Below are positions 1-11,810 of a stretch of DNA of 64,000 nt, piece after piece; within the stretch, counting starts at the first letter, position 1; every line of letters starts with the position of its first letter. This DNA comes from Silurus meridionalis (lineage: Eukaryota > Chordata > Actinopteri > Siluriformes > Siluridae), in NCBI RefSeq assembly GCF_014805685.1, contig NC_060906.1:21124626-21188625 (forward strand), written 5' to 3'. A program made the translations under genes and the position numbers. The notes beneath the pieces were generated by a model that saw only the letters and a program-made list of their open reading frames with translations, searched no databases and was not told the DNA's origin.

Positions 1-127
1 TACAGAAGGACCCCTTGTGCATAGAGGGTTAAAGGCCTTGCGCAAGGGCAGCTTAGTGATCCGTGGGCTTGAACCCCTGCCCTTCCAATCAGTGAACCAG
101 CACTTTAACCACTGAGCTACCACTTCC
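1..127 (-). repeat. SINE family A fragment (tRNA-derived)
   Basis: Read on the minus strand this begins with a tRNA-like head ('gtggtagctcagtgg'-type A box) and continues through 'cttgcgcaagggc' and a 'gaacccctgcccttcc' block shared with the copies at 2335, 22578, 35146, 36640 and 56098. The tail lies outside the window. RNA polymerase III SINE; no coding content. Confidence 0.75.
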
Positions 128-369
128 TATCGAACGTCTCATACTACCATTTTGGTATCAATCTAACCCAGTTTACATTGCTGAACCACAAAACACTTAC
201 CTTCTTACCTCACTGCCAGACTTTAATCTGGAGGCAGGGTACCTTCAGGTTACCCTTGTTTGTTTTATTTTTTTTGCATCCTATATGGGGCTTTTTAGGA
301 CCACTCTTTGTCTGGTGGCATTACTGGGAGCATTATGGACTGAGGTACACAAGCTCATAGCACACAAGC

Positions 370-1065
370 TTCTTCACCAAGAAAAAGTTTCAGCCACTGC
401 TCACAACCTTGGGGTATCTATAGACAATCAACTGTCCTTCTCACATGTTGCTATTGTGGCTCATTCTTGTCGATTTCTTCTCTTCAACATCCAAAGAATT
501 CAACCATTTCTGTCCACACAGGCTGCTCAGGTGCTTGTTCAGTCTCTTGTTATTTCTAGACTGGACTACTGCAACTCTTTGCTGGCAGGTCAACCTCTAA
601 ACACTATTCATCCACTGCAAATAATCCAAAACGCAGCTGCATGACTTGTGTTCAACCTACTAGGTCAGAAATGGACCAGCACCCTCTTACCTCAGAGACC
701 TCATCACTCCAGATCCTACAGCACTGCTCGACTGGTTCCACCTTCTATTAGGGTAAGAGGTAAGTATATTTCAAGGCTCTTCTCTGTTCTGGCACCGAGG
801 TGGTGGAGTGAACTTTCTCTAGATGTCCGAACAGCGAAATCTTTAAGCGACGGTTGAAGACCTTGATCTTCCTGAAACACTTAAACGAACACTTTCCAAG
901 TTTGCTTTGTTGTTTGCTTTGTTTAAAAAAAATAAAATTAAATTATCTTAATTTGTAATCTATTTTACCAGTGTAGATTTATTAATTGATAGAAACTCAA
1001 AGCACTTCTGTACGTCGCTCTGGACACGGGAGTTTTCTAAATGGCTTAAATGTAAATGTAAGGTT
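370..1065 (+). mobile_element. L2-like LINE 3' end (reverse transcriptase C-terminus, degraded)
   Basis: Two open stretches (about 285-644 and 648-857) translate to the C-terminal part of a Jockey/L2-type reverse transcriptase. Visible motifs include LGVSIDNQLSF, QAAQVLVQSLVISRLDYCNS and LFSVLAPRWW. A stop and a large internal deletion separate the 'IQNAAA' and 'STARLVPPS' blocks, so the protein is dead. The 3' non-coding part ends near 1062 in 'cttaaatgtaaatgtaa'. The same C-terminus recurs in reverse at 33888-34168. The 5' end is truncated, as is usual for LINE insertions. Clade assignment is from motif memory. Confidence 0.8.
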
Positions 1066-2039
1066 TCATTTTAGGAATCAACCTTTTGTATGTAGCATTT
1101 TACAAATAATAAATCCGGCAGCACATTTGGTACATCTAGTATTTTTCCAAAGACAAAGCGACACAAAAACTGATAATCCAAGATGCTGGAGATCATCTAA
1201 TCATTAGATTTGCATATGAGATCCTAACCTTTTGTTCATTAGTGAAGGACCTCAATCATTTAGACAACTGGAGCTAAATACTTATGACAATATTCATGGT
1301 GTAGAAACAGGAAGTATACAAGAAAGGGTGTATCTTGTGGGTTGTGGTCCCTGCTTTCTCTCAAGGTTTTACTACATGAACTGATGTAAACTTAGGCAAT
1401 GTTTTAGTGTTTGCCAGTCCACTGAGGTCAACTATAAAATGCACACTAGATAAGAATAACAGCATTGTTAGCAATGGAATAAAGTTTCTGACGGAACTGG
1501 GAGGGTTTTATACCACAAGCTGCTGAGTGACTTCTTCATTTAAACAGACACAAACTACACAGATGTCCAAGCACTTGATCAAGTTTATTGAGGCATCAAG
1601 AGAAGCAATAAACAAGCTCTTGAAGCTATCCTGCATCACTTACACAACTACACTTGGAAGAGCCCTTCCCTGGAGTACTCGGCTCGAGTAGGCTTCTTCT
1701 AAAAGTTCTTCAGAAGAAAATAGTTTCTTTAGCTGAATCTAAATATAAATAATTAATGTGGGGCTAGAACTTCATTTGTTGAAAGCATCTACAGTGCTGG
1801 GAATCAATGATGGGGGAATCAGCCTGAGAACACCTGAAGTTATGGTCCACCTCACACATTTGTTTTTAGATACATGACATCTGATTCTATCCAGTTTTCT
1901 GCAGGAGATGTTTAACATTTAGAAAGATTTCTGCAATTGGAAAATTATTGGCTTTTAAATGTTTCCGGTTTCTTAGTAATGTGACAAGCTGTAGATTTTT
2001 GAAAAGAGTATGTATTTATTTAGAAGTCTCCCCAAATGG
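1066..2039. other. AT-rich stretch, no gene recognised
   Basis: No coding frame with recognisable motifs and no clear repeat boundary. The sequence looks mostly unique and AT-rich. Confidence 0.5.
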
Positions 2040-2300
2040 AAATACTGCTTAAGTACAGTAACAATTTACATTTACTTTGTCCTTTGGGTGGTTCCATGAA
2101 ATTCCAGAGTAAGAACGGGAGCTTTGAGAATGGAATTGGACTGTAGTTAATGTCAACAGTCTGCTACACTGACTCAGGACTACAGTTTGCTTCTGATCAC
2201 CATCACTGCACACCTCAACATTGTTTATCTGTAATAAATGCATATTCGGTGCAACCCAGATGTGGATGGGTTTCCTCTTGAGTCTGGAAATCTCCAAATA
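2040..2300 (+). repeat. L2-like LINE 3' UTR fragment
   Basis: It contains the blocks 'ctgctacactgactcagg', 'actacagtttgc' and 'ggtgcaacccagatg', which recur at 33440-33780 and 34690-34830, where they form the 3' untranslated part of an L2-like LINE. The terminal stretch is missing. Confidence 0.65.
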
Positions 2301-2334
2301 TTCACCAAAAAGTTCTGTTTAATGTATGATGTAA

Positions 2335-2493
2335 GGAAGCTGGGGTCAGCCATGATACAGCGCCCCTGAAGTACAGAATGTTAAGGGCCTTGCTGAAGGG
2401 CCCAACAGTTGCTGCTTGACAATCCTGAAGTTTGAACCCCTGCTCTTTTAATTAATAACCCAGAGCTTCATACATTGATCCACCACTTCCCCA
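2335..2493 (-). repeat. SINE family A copy
   Basis: Minus-strand copy with 'gctggggtcagccatgatac', 'aagggccttgctgaagggcc' and a diverged tRNA-like head at the right end ('gatccaccacttcc'). More diverged than the copies at 22578 and 35146. Confidence 0.7.
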
Positions 2494-2581
2494 AGCAAAG
2501 CTCTGCTCAAGTGATGAACATAAATTGAAACCTTATTATGAACATATGCAAAATAGGTGCATGCCAAGTAGTACAGGACAA

Positions 2582-2752
2582 CAATGGCTTAAAGTTCAGA
2601 GCTCATAATCGGAAGACTAAAATGTCAGTTCAAATCCCAGCATTGCCAGAAGGCTCCTCTTTGACCCCTCAACTGCTCAGCTGCATGCATGGGGTGTATT
2701 CTGTTCTCAAATGAAGTGGATAAAAAATCTGTCAGCTAAATAAATAAATGTA
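2582..2752 (+). repeat. SINE family B copy (diverged)
   Basis: tRNA-like head ('caaatcccagcattgcc'), a middle block ending 'caactgctcagctgcatgca', and a tail ending in 'aaataaatgtaa'. Matches the layout of the better copy at 20880-21065. Confidence 0.55.
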
Positions 2753-4069
2753 ACTGCAGCTCCGAGCCCGGCATCCTAATCCAGAGAGCTGAAGCAGCAC
2801 CAGCAGCCAACTGCGCATAAAGATGAGTGATGTGTGGAGCAGACGGGAACGTTTTACTGCCTGCACTCCATTTAAGTGCACATCAAAATCCATCGGCGTC
2901 TATAATTGACCCTGGATACTCTCCTCACCTTTTAGGGAGGGGAAAAAATAATTTTCTCAGAAATGGTTCTCTGTAGAATTACATGTTGTGCTTCTTCATT
3001 GAGCTAGTCACAGAGGTCTAGGATGGAGTTTAAGATGGTTTTGATGGAAGTTGCTTACCTCTGACTTATAAGCAGTGACTTTTAAAAGGCTGAATCTTAT
3101 CTTAATGTCATCAGACTTCTTAAATATGTGTGAAGTAAACACTTCAGATGAGGCGCTTTGCCAGTTTTGTCCTCGTTATGTCTTCGTTATATCCGACTGG
3201 AAGTTTCCAGGCTTCCTGGGGATACGCTGATGCTTTTAATATCCCTTTATTTTCTGCCGTGTCATGTGTATTTGGGTTTTCATTGTTTGAGTTCTCGAGC
3301 AAAGTCTCTACTCGCTCTATTAATATAGTACAATTGAACAGAATGTCAATATTGATTTGTGTTTAGGAATGAGTGACAGGTTTTTCACATCCACATGGCC
3401 GCGAGTCTGTCTCAGTCTCATGGCTGATGCACAATCAGTTCATTGTCAGCTTGGATCTTTGTCTCTGTCTCTCTTACTCATGACAGCATGGAAGCGTGAG
3501 CTCCAGATACAAACTACTTGCTAAAATAAGGAAAACCTCACAGTCTCTGAGTAGTTCTTTCTCCAACCTACATTTTTTTTAATAATGCAAATTCATTAAT
3601 TCATTGTTAAGTTTATAAAGTGTATTTGTCGAATAAATGAGGTTTATCCCTTAAATACATTTAATCATTTTTACAGTTACATTAAAAATAGGTTTTTTTT
3701 CACTTGCATTACCTTACCAACCTCTTTTTTTATTGTTTCGCTTGTTATGGTTAATAAGATGTTAAAGAAATTGTACTTTGTAAAGCTCCACTGAAACATA
3801 AAAGTACAAGGTGCCGTGGAGTTTCAGAGAGAAAGTTTAATGTTGCACAGTGCTGATACTGGAGACTCTACTTGCATCACCTTGCATAATGTATATAGTT
3901 ACAATAGATGTTAATTATGTAGTTATTTAGTTCATGTCCAAAGAGTAGAAATTTGTCTTTGACTTCACCATACAATAACAAAAAAAGACATTTACATAAC
4001 CTTAAAATAACCCCAAAATACATAAAAACAAATGAAAAGTTTGTATATAAACCTATACATTCCCATATG
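2753..4069. other. Intergenic, no gene recognised
   Basis: AT-rich unique-looking sequence with short open frames (for example 3148-3366 plus) that carry no motif I recognise. Confidence 0.5.
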
Positions 4070-4390
4070 TACACTATATGAACAAATGTTTGTGGATACC
4101 TGACCAGGAGATTGGTTTGTAATTTTTGAACATCTTCTTCCACATTTAGTCTCCATGTGCTGTTATAAATATCTCCACTCTTCTGGGAAGAAGTTCTACT
4201 AGATTTTGGAGTGTTTTGGAAAAGATTTGTTTGAGATTCATTCAGCCACAAGGGTGTTAGTAAAGTCAGGTGCTGATGTAGGTGAGGTGAGGAAGTCTAT
4301 CCCAGAGGTGTTCCATAGGTTTGAGGTCAGCAGGCAAATCAAGATCTTCCACTCCATCCCATGTAAAGCATATCCCATGTAAATATTATA
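4070..4390. mobile_element. Family D repeat (degraded non-autonomous DNA transposon)
   Basis: Starts 'actatatgaacaaatgtttg' and contains 'tctccactcttctgggaag', 'ctagattttggagtgttt' and 'agggtgttagtaaagtcagg'. Fragments of the same family recur at least ten times here in both orientations. Better ends at 32225 read 'aaaagtattgggacacctgg'. No transposase is visible. Confidence 0.6.
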
Positions 4391-5272
4391 TATTTAAAAA
4401 GCACATTATGTAAACCTGTGATGTGATTTACACAGAAAATAATTCAACATCTGCTTGTAGTCTGATTAGTCACAAAAAACTCAAAATCAAGAATTCAACA
4501 CAGTATTAGCTCTTTGTGTGTTACTACTAAACGTGTTATATATGTTATATATGAGATATACACAAGAAGTATAAAATGCCATGTAGAAGTATAAAAAGTA
4601 CTAAAGTGTACCTTGTGTCCTGCTTGGTACATCTGTGGTCCTTTTATTTGATCTAATTTATCTGGGAAATAGTGTGTAGTGTACCTTCAAAGCTTTAAGA
4701 TAAAATCAAATAAAAGTTACAACTGTGGTACAGAAGTTCCAATTTTGTACCTTAAATCTTACTCATGTTTCAAACAAAGAAGCACAGTACAGTACCTTTA
4801 TTGTTCTGAGATCATATTATGTTTCTACAAGAGCCGAGGTGACCTCAGAACCTCAGAGTTCACCTCTGGAAAATTGCACTAGAGAGCAAATCTGTCATTG
4901 CACAAAGCATGTGTCCATACAGAAATGTTTCATTCATGGGTTGATATCTGAAATCACCTGGTCTGCTGGTTATATAAACTCTTTTCTCTTCATATTTTGT
5001 ATAAAAGAAATCCCACTTAGCCAGACAGTGCTAACAGTAAAGCCAAGCTAACAGACATTTTATAAATTTTCTGCTAATGGAAATGTGTGTTATTATTTAG
5101 ATGGCACTGTGAAATAAAGTGCATTTTTCCTTCCCAAATAAAGGCAACATTTTAATTATAAGTATGCGTCTGTGTTTGTGTTTCAGACGTCTCATTAGCA
5201 TCGGCTTTTGGGCTGCTTTCATTTGCTGTTAATGTTGGTGTCGGTGTTTGCTTCTTTTCTTTTTTACTTTTT

Positions 5273-5274
<2 letters not shown>
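4391..5274. other. Intergenic, no gene recognised
   Basis: AT-rich. Overlapping small frames at 4679-5051 have no recognisable domain. Confidence 0.5.

Positions 5275-5330
<56 letters not shown>
5275..5330. repeat. (GT)n microsatellite
   Basis: Uninterrupted GT dinucleotide tract, about 28 units. Confidence 0.95.
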
Positions 5331-5331
<1 letters not shown>

Positions 5332-5801
5332 GTGAAATTGTGCCTGCTAAAAGAATCAAAAGATAGTAAGAACTATGAATTTACCTCTCACTGCAGAACT
5401 CCAACGTTTCAAGCTGGACCTGAACCTGAAGTGTGACTCCTGCTGTAACACTAACGCCTAAATCTTGAGATGTTGTACAGCATGGAACAACAAACACTCT
5501 AATCTTCTCAAATCTCTGCCCCTGGACTTTTGGTTCATCTCGGGCCAGGAAGGAGGAGCTTGATCATGTCCAACTCTACACCCTGGACTCTTGTGGAGGA
5601 AAGGAAGAGCAAGTCCTATCATCACTCATAAGCAAATTAATATTATAAATATACATATACAGGCAACTCCAGAATTATTGGCACCCTTTATAAACATTTT
5701 TTTACTTAACATGTAAAATGAATAACTACGTACATTATAAAAAAATTTATATATATAAATTATGATTATTATAAGACTGTATAAATGGTTAAAAACAAGT
5801 G

Positions 5802-5803
<2 letters not shown>

Positions 5804-5861
<58 letters not shown>
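5804..5861. repeat. (GT)n microsatellite
   Basis: Uninterrupted GT tract, about 29 units. The poly-TH/poly-VC open frames across it are artefacts of the repeat. Confidence 0.95.
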
Positions 5862-5866
<5 letters not shown>

Positions 5867-6309
5867 TGCCTTTTGTTTGTTCCTATATGTGTATTCCAAA
5901 AAATATATATTTTTAGTATAGGTAAATGTATGAACAATAATTTTTAAACTGGTAATATTTGTAAATATTGTCAATTGTACTCTTCTGAAATGATGTTCCA
6001 CTATGTTTTGAAGTGATTTTGTGGAAATTTGGACCAAATTGTTCAGAAGTCAGATACTGAGGTGAGTTGCAGAATCCTGGGGTGTTGTCAGTGTTCAAAT
6101 TATGGTTTTGTACACAGAGACTTTGTCAGGCTGGAACAGGATTGAGTTTAACTTAAGAGAAAATTAAACTCTAAAACTTCCAAAGACATCCCATAGACTT
6201 CTGTACCTCCAACATTGGGAGTAATAATTTTGGAATAAATCATATGGCTGGAAATGTCAGGTGTCCCAATACTGTATTTTTAAATATCTAATGGATTTGC
6301 ATATGTTTG

Positions 6310-6770
6310 CATGTATGTTATAATTGTTCAAGTCTTCATTACTATATGTGCTTCTTCTCCAACCTGTTACCACAAAGCTGGAGGTGCACAATTGTATTGG
6401 ATGTTGTATGATAAAACTTTCTGTTCACTTGAACGTGGAAACCCAATCCTGTTCAAGCATGGCAATGCCCCTGTGCACAAAGCCAGGACTGTGAAGACAT
6501 GCTTTACATGATTCCCTACTGAACACCTTTGAGATTAATTGGAACACTGACTGCACCCCAGGTCTCCTCACCTACAGTATATCAGTATCAAACTTTAGTA
6601 ACACCCTTGTGGCACAAATGTCCACAAACAAACTCTGAAATCTAGTGAAAGAGTGCAGCAGATTATTAGTAAATTACAAATTTAGGACCAAATGTGGAAT
6701 GAGATGCTCAAAAGCACAAACCATACTTACGACCAGGTGTCTGAAAACGTTTGCTAATGTACTGTATATT
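6310..6770. mobile_element. Family D repeat, long copy
   Basis: Opposite orientation to the 4070 copy. It shows 'ctgttaccacaaagctggag', 'aagcatggcaatgcccctgt', 'gactgcaccccaggtctcct' and 'aacacccttgtggcacaaat', ending near 'gtgtctgaaaacg'. The frame at 6311-6511 lies inside this repeat and is not a gene. Confidence 0.6.
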
Positions 6771-6789
6771 TCAAATGTTTTATACATGT

Positions 6790-7215
6790 GTATACACATG
6801 TAGCATTGTGGTAAGGGATTGGACCCGAAGGCAAATCCATACCAAGATGCCTTTCCTAGTGCCCCTGAACAAGGCCCTTATCCCCATAGGTGCCCATTTG
6901 TATGCAAGCCAGCAAGTTTCTTTCGGCTTCTCCCATTAGGGGTCACCACAGCGGATCATCCGCATGTTTGATTTGGCACATGTTTTTACGCTGGATGTCC
7001 TTCCTAACGCAACCCTCCCCATTTATCCGGGCTTGGGACCGGCACTAAGAGTGGCTGGGGTTGGTTCCCTGACCGGGGATCGAACCCGGGCCGTAGCGGT
7101 GAGAGCGCCGCATCCTAACCACTAGACCACCAGGGACCCAAGTGCCCATTTGTATGAATGGGCTAAATGTAATTCCATATGGATAAAGCTGTCCCAGTAA
7201 GATAAAGGCGACCCA
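6790..7215 (+). repeat. SINE family B copy split by a later SINE
   Basis: The left half (6790-6904) carries the tRNA-like head and 'gaacaaggcccttatcccca'. The right half resumes at 7142 with 'aatgggctaaatgtaa'. The two halves are separated by the family C SINE at 6905-7141. Confidence 0.65.
6905..7141 (-). mobile_element. SINE family C (tRNA-Glu-derived), with target-site duplication
   Basis: On the minus strand the head (about 7136 down to 7065) reads as a tRNA-Glu-like gene with an A box ('ggtctagtggttaggatg') and a B box ('gggttcgatcccc'). The body contains 'gtgccggtcccaagcccgg' and the tail 'gtgacccctaatgggagaag'. It is flanked by a perfect 15-bp duplication 'gtgcccatttgtatg' at 6890-6904 and 7142-7156, showing target-primed insertion into the older SINE B. 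Confidence 0.9.
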
Positions 7216-9079
7216 AACTATTTTTTTTTTACATTCAGACTCCACTTCTACATGAACAAAACTATACAAAAGGAGGAACATTGCAAAGAGTTATAAACAC
7301 CATCTCACTCTCACATGAAATGGGACTGTATAATGTATAATGTTCCTGGTGCATTCTGACCATTACACACTTTATTTACTCCAACGCCTGTGGATTTCTC
7401 TCCTACTGTTTTTCGAGAGGAAAGAGTCGACTTGCACGGAGTTGAAGTACACAGCATGAGTATTTACCGTGTTACTGTAAACTGTGTCGGTCTTTTTTGG
7501 TGAATTTGCCTCTTACTTCAAACAATTCAGTGCAATTCGGATGGGAAGATTATTTTCAGCTAGTTTGATCTTTCCGAGGGAAACATCTCTCGATGACATA
7601 CTGAGGCAGCTCGTGTGGAGATTGTGTTTTATACCTGGTGTCTCTTAATTGTTTGACTGCCTCACTGATCTGTTCAGATTATTATATTTTTTTAAGCATG
7701 CTAGTAGAGACGATCATGGAGGAATGTGGCTCACCTGTTGAGTTGACATATCTGTTTCCAGTCAAGGAGTCAAAGATAATGCGATCGAAGAGACAGTCCT
7801 GAAAGAGAGATTGTGAGGCTCTGATAAGATAAGGACACTTTCACACCTATTTAGTCCATATGTCTAGTTTGAAATTGATGCATTTGGTTTGTTTCCTGGG
7901 GTAGGTTGGTTGGTTTTACACTGCACACAGTCCAACAATCCAAAGGTTTTAAAAAATAGCTTAAAAATATGTCGCCAGGGCTTATGAGTGGTTCATTCCT
8001 GAGTTAAAATGCTATTTTTTCAAGTGTTCCAGGGGAACTTTCAACCTGGTGGCTGTGTTCTAATAGAGGATTGCTTACAAGAAATTTGGGAGAGGATTTG
8101 GTGAAAAATCCAACTGGGGAAAAATAGAAGAAAGAAATACAGTGTCAGCAAAACCAAAAATGTGGCAAAAAAGAATTGGCAAGTAATACAAATAAAAAAG
8201 AAAAATGTAAGTATGGATAAATCAGAATTGGTAATTCTGTAATTATATAGTATATTAGTATAGAATGGGGCAACCTTGTTTATTAGAGCAGAAAATAAAT
8301 TTGAATAGATTATTGTAATATTACTTTTATAATTGAGTACATATTTTCTTGAACATAATGCTAAAAATAATTTTGCATATTCCAACACTCCATTCTTTCA
8401 TGGCGAGGCAGTTGAAGAGACTTCCGACATATGCAATCTGTACCTCGCTTAGCAAGAATAATGAGAAGTGGATCAGAGCGGTTTTCAGGTGGCAGAGATT
8501 TATAACGTTTCCTTTCATCACGCTAGTCTACAGTAATGTCAGCATAGACAAGGCAAGTCCCATAAGACCTCACAGAGATAGACCGCCTTCTTTTGCTGTC
8601 AAACCTGCAGAGTTCCTCATCAATCTTCATTTGACCGGCAGTGACAGACAGAGGTGACAATGCAGCTCTATCAAAAGCTTCACCCATGCTGCTTAAAAGA
8701 CCTGGAAGTCTGTCTTTCTGATACAATTCATGCACCTTTCATTCCAAGATTTAAAAACATGACCTATATGGCTTGTTTCTGCAACTCGGCTTTTACAGTC
8801 CTGGACTTTTTCGAGACACATTGTTCTCCAGACACTTTTGTGTTCCTGGCTTTGAGTCTCAATATTTATTTTGTGAAAATAATTGTGTGTAAAATAGCAG
8901 CACCAACATCTGGGCTCAAGTGTAACCTTAACAGATTGTCTCAGCCATCCATAAAATTCGAACAGAAATATGGTTTGTTTTGGTTTTTCAGAGAGCACAA
9001 GATGTGAAAATGTGTTCTTGTGATCTGAACTTGAATAAATCTCTGATAACATATGTGCAGTGTGAGGTGTAACACAGGG
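7216..9079. other. Non-repetitive stretch, possible minus-strand exons
   Basis: One of the least repetitive stretches left of 53 kb. It contains the candidate splice-bounded segments at 7735-7798 and 8079-8113 (minus). Overlapping frames of 60-130 codons at 8327-9085 on both strands match nothing I recognise. Confidence 0.4.
7735..7798 (-). other. Candidate internal exon (unidentified gene, speculative)
   Basis: On the minus strand this 64-nt segment is preceded by a strong acceptor ('tctctctttcag' immediately before 7798) and followed by a consensus donor (CAG then gtgagc, at 7734-7733). Only one of its three frames is open; it reads DCLFDRIIFD then SLTGNRYVNST. A second minus-strand segment at 8079-8113 is bounded by 'tttttccccag' and 'gtaagc' and ends in compatible phase. 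A possible last segment from 7600 down to a TAG at 7562-7560 also keeps frame after a 134-nt intron. I do not recognise the protein. Chance splice-like sites in AT-rich DNA remain a real alternative. Confidence 0.25.
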
Positions 9080-9470
9080 ACACAAATTGCTAAATAGACC
9101 ACACTATTTGGGACACTGTATGTGGTTCATTTCCAAACTGTTACCACAAATTTGGAGGTACACAATTCTATAGGATGTCTTTGGATGTGGTTGCATTAAA
9201 CGTTCCTTTCCCTCAAACTAGGAGACCACAAAGAACACTTCATTAAGATGTTACTTATTATGGGTTGGTGTGGAAGATCTTGAGAAGCCTGCTATAGAAT
9301 CCATGACCTCAACCCTCTTGAGCACCATTTGAAAGAATCGGAACATTGACTGCACCCCAGGTCTCCTCACATCACCTACATCAGTACTTGACTTTACTAA
9401 CACCCTTGTAGCACAAATCTTCACAAGCACACTCCAAAATCTAGAGGAACACTTCCTATCATATTTAGTC
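9080..9470. mobile_element. Family D repeat
   Basis: It contains 'aactgttaccacaaatttgg', 'tgcattaaacgttcctttcc', 'gactgcaccccaggtctcct' and 'aacacccttgtagcacaaat'. Same orientation as the 6310 copy. Confidence 0.6.
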
Positions 9471-11068
9471 CAATGGAAAAAGAGCCAACACTGTCAGCAT
9501 GGTATAAAAATTCTAGCCCTAAAGCTACAGCGATTTACAATGAGCAAGAAATAAACTGGAGGCTATTCTGTCTGTTGCCATGAGCATCCATTGATGAGAC
9601 TAAACTGTAAAAAAAAAAATTACTTTATGTGAATATGGAGGGACTTGTTGCAAGTGAAGGCAGTAATGTGTGTATATGATTTGATTTGTAATTTGTTGAA
9701 TGCTAGTTGCATCATCCACTGTTAAAAGCAGCTACTGTGTGGCAACTAATAGTAGGAATACTTACTTTATAGTACACTGACTAGCGACTTGTATGAACCT
9801 AGCATTGCAGTTCATCATTATCTACTACACTTGAGTACAAACTTGGTCTCAGCTATAGATGATTGTAAGGCTATTTCGTCCACCCCTCCCCCAGTCTAAT
9901 TTAAACCACTTTAACTAGACCAGGCAGTTACTAAGGATAAATGAATTTGTAGGTTCATATCCAAATACTTGCACCTGCATGAAAGTTAAAACCTTTACCC
10001 AAAAGTTTCAATGCATATTTTCAGGTCGAATAAGTCCACAAACTGCTATTCACCTGACTTTTATCTACACCAACTGCCCACTTCAAAACGCTCACACACA
10101 CAGTTTAAAAGAGACTCTCATAGTTATGAACTCTGAGGTAATAGTTTGTTTTTGCATCTGACCTTTGCAAACCTTCTGATTCTTTGCCTTGTTATCCAGG
10201 GTTACCTGACTTTTGCTAGCTTTCTGGTCTTTATCAAGTCATTGAACTTAAACTATTGCCTGAATTTTTGAATTCTGTGCCTTTCGCTCATTAAACAGAC
10301 CCTTTCCCACAATTGCATTTTGTCTCGATCCTCCATTTTGTGACCCTCATCGTGTCATGGGTTTCCAGTCCTTATGCAGACACCTTGAGAACCTTTCAAG
10401 CAAACTTTCTTTTGAACAATGAATAATTTTCCTCCTATCTGTATCTTTAATCATATCTGTTGAGACATCATGATCTGTTCATTTTAAACGATACATACAA
10501 GAGCTTGTGTAAAGCGGTTAGTCACTTGAACACAGCCGACAGACCATTTTTATTCAGTCAGTGACTGCTTCATAAATATTTCATTTCAAGCCAAAAAGAA
10601 AGCTTGTAACTGTCTGCCATGCTGTCAGTTGTCCTGAAGGATCATTTTTCTTTTCTAAGATCGATTGTCCACTCCATGGGCCAAATGATAAAACTATCCG
10701 AAGTTTGGACTTTAATAAATGTTCCTTTGTTTGTGTGATGTGGAAGTGGAGGGAGATTAGCAGATAGTAAAAGCTGGATGTCACATTGGGCAAAGAATCT
10801 AATTTAAAAGTATCAGCCCAAAAGATTTTGAGAATGTCACTACTGTGCTGGATTTTAATGTAAGAATCAATTACATCTCAAACTATAAGGATAAGAACTG
10901 ACTTTTATTCCCCAAGTAAAAGCTTTGAAAATATGTATGTTCTTTATTCTTATAAAGGTTGTGTTTTTAAACTAACTACAGCAGGTCAATAGTCTGAGAT
11001 TATTATTAATTTTTTTTATCTTTGTTTAATGTAGATTGTGGCTAATTTTCATATTATGCCATTGTACA
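9471..11068. other. Intergenic, no gene recognised
   Basis: AT-rich unique-looking sequence. Frames at 9979-10161 and 10581-10793 are short and lack motifs. Confidence 0.5.
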
Positions 11069-11425
11069 AGGTGGTATCAAAAAGTTACGAGACTAGTTTT
11101 GTAACACGATAACAGATGGCAGCACAAGGCTGCACGCACAGTAACAGGGAGCACCGACCTTCATAAGTCATTGGGGTGTTATTAGCACTGTGCAACTGGT
11201 GCTAATCTGCCCACATAGGTTATTACATTTGACTCCTGCAAACTTCGTCTCCTTTTCCCTAAGATGAAGATCCAGCTGAAAGGTTGCATTTCGACACCAT
11301 TGCAGAGATCCAGCTTGAATAGTAGAAGGTGCTTGACACTCTTCGAAAAGAAGATTTCCAGGACACATTCCAGAAGTGTTACAAACACTGGGAGCACTGT
11401 ATTGCTGTAGAGGGGGATTATTTTA
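11069..11425 (+). mobile_element. Mariner-like element, internally deleted and degraded
   Basis: The left end 'ggtggtatcaaaaagttacg' and following leader resemble a vertebrate mariner 5' region. After a jump the sequence translates (plus strand, near 11340-11410) to an interrupted frame including EDFQDTFQKCYKHWE and then a VEGDYF-like stretch, typical of the C-terminus of a mariner transposase. The DDE core is missing. No right terminal repeat is clear. Confidence 0.55.
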
Positions 11426-11810
11426 AAGGCGTTAGTGTGTATCTTTGAATCTGATTGGTTGATATAAGGTGTTAATATAAACATTTCTGAAATAGCATAA
11501 TAATTTGTACTGCCAATAATCAAATTTTTTTATATATGTATACACTTGTTTAACTGTCTTGTTACGCAAAGCTTGTTTAACTTGTTTATCACTTCTACAG
11601 AAACAGCTCATACATAGGGACTTGTATGAGAAATATACTCCATAAAAGCAGATGATATGATGAATAAATAATAAGAGAAGAGGACGCAAGATAAAGTTTG
11701 AAGGTCTCACATTCTGTCTTCTGTCTTCACATTCTAGCTCAATAGAGCAAAGTTATCAAGTTTAAACCAGGAGACACCCAGCAACTAGTACCTGGACCTC
11801 TCTCTCCGTC

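Noticed and set aside
5626..6037. Histidine/threonine-rich proteins at the GT repeats
   Set aside because: They are translations of a (GT)n microsatellite in alternative frames.
8327..9085. Overlapping frames of 60-130 codons on both strands as a coding locus
   Set aside because: They overlap each other on opposite strands, lack motifs and have no supporting splice structure. Only a few splice-bounded segments nearby were kept as a speculative finding.
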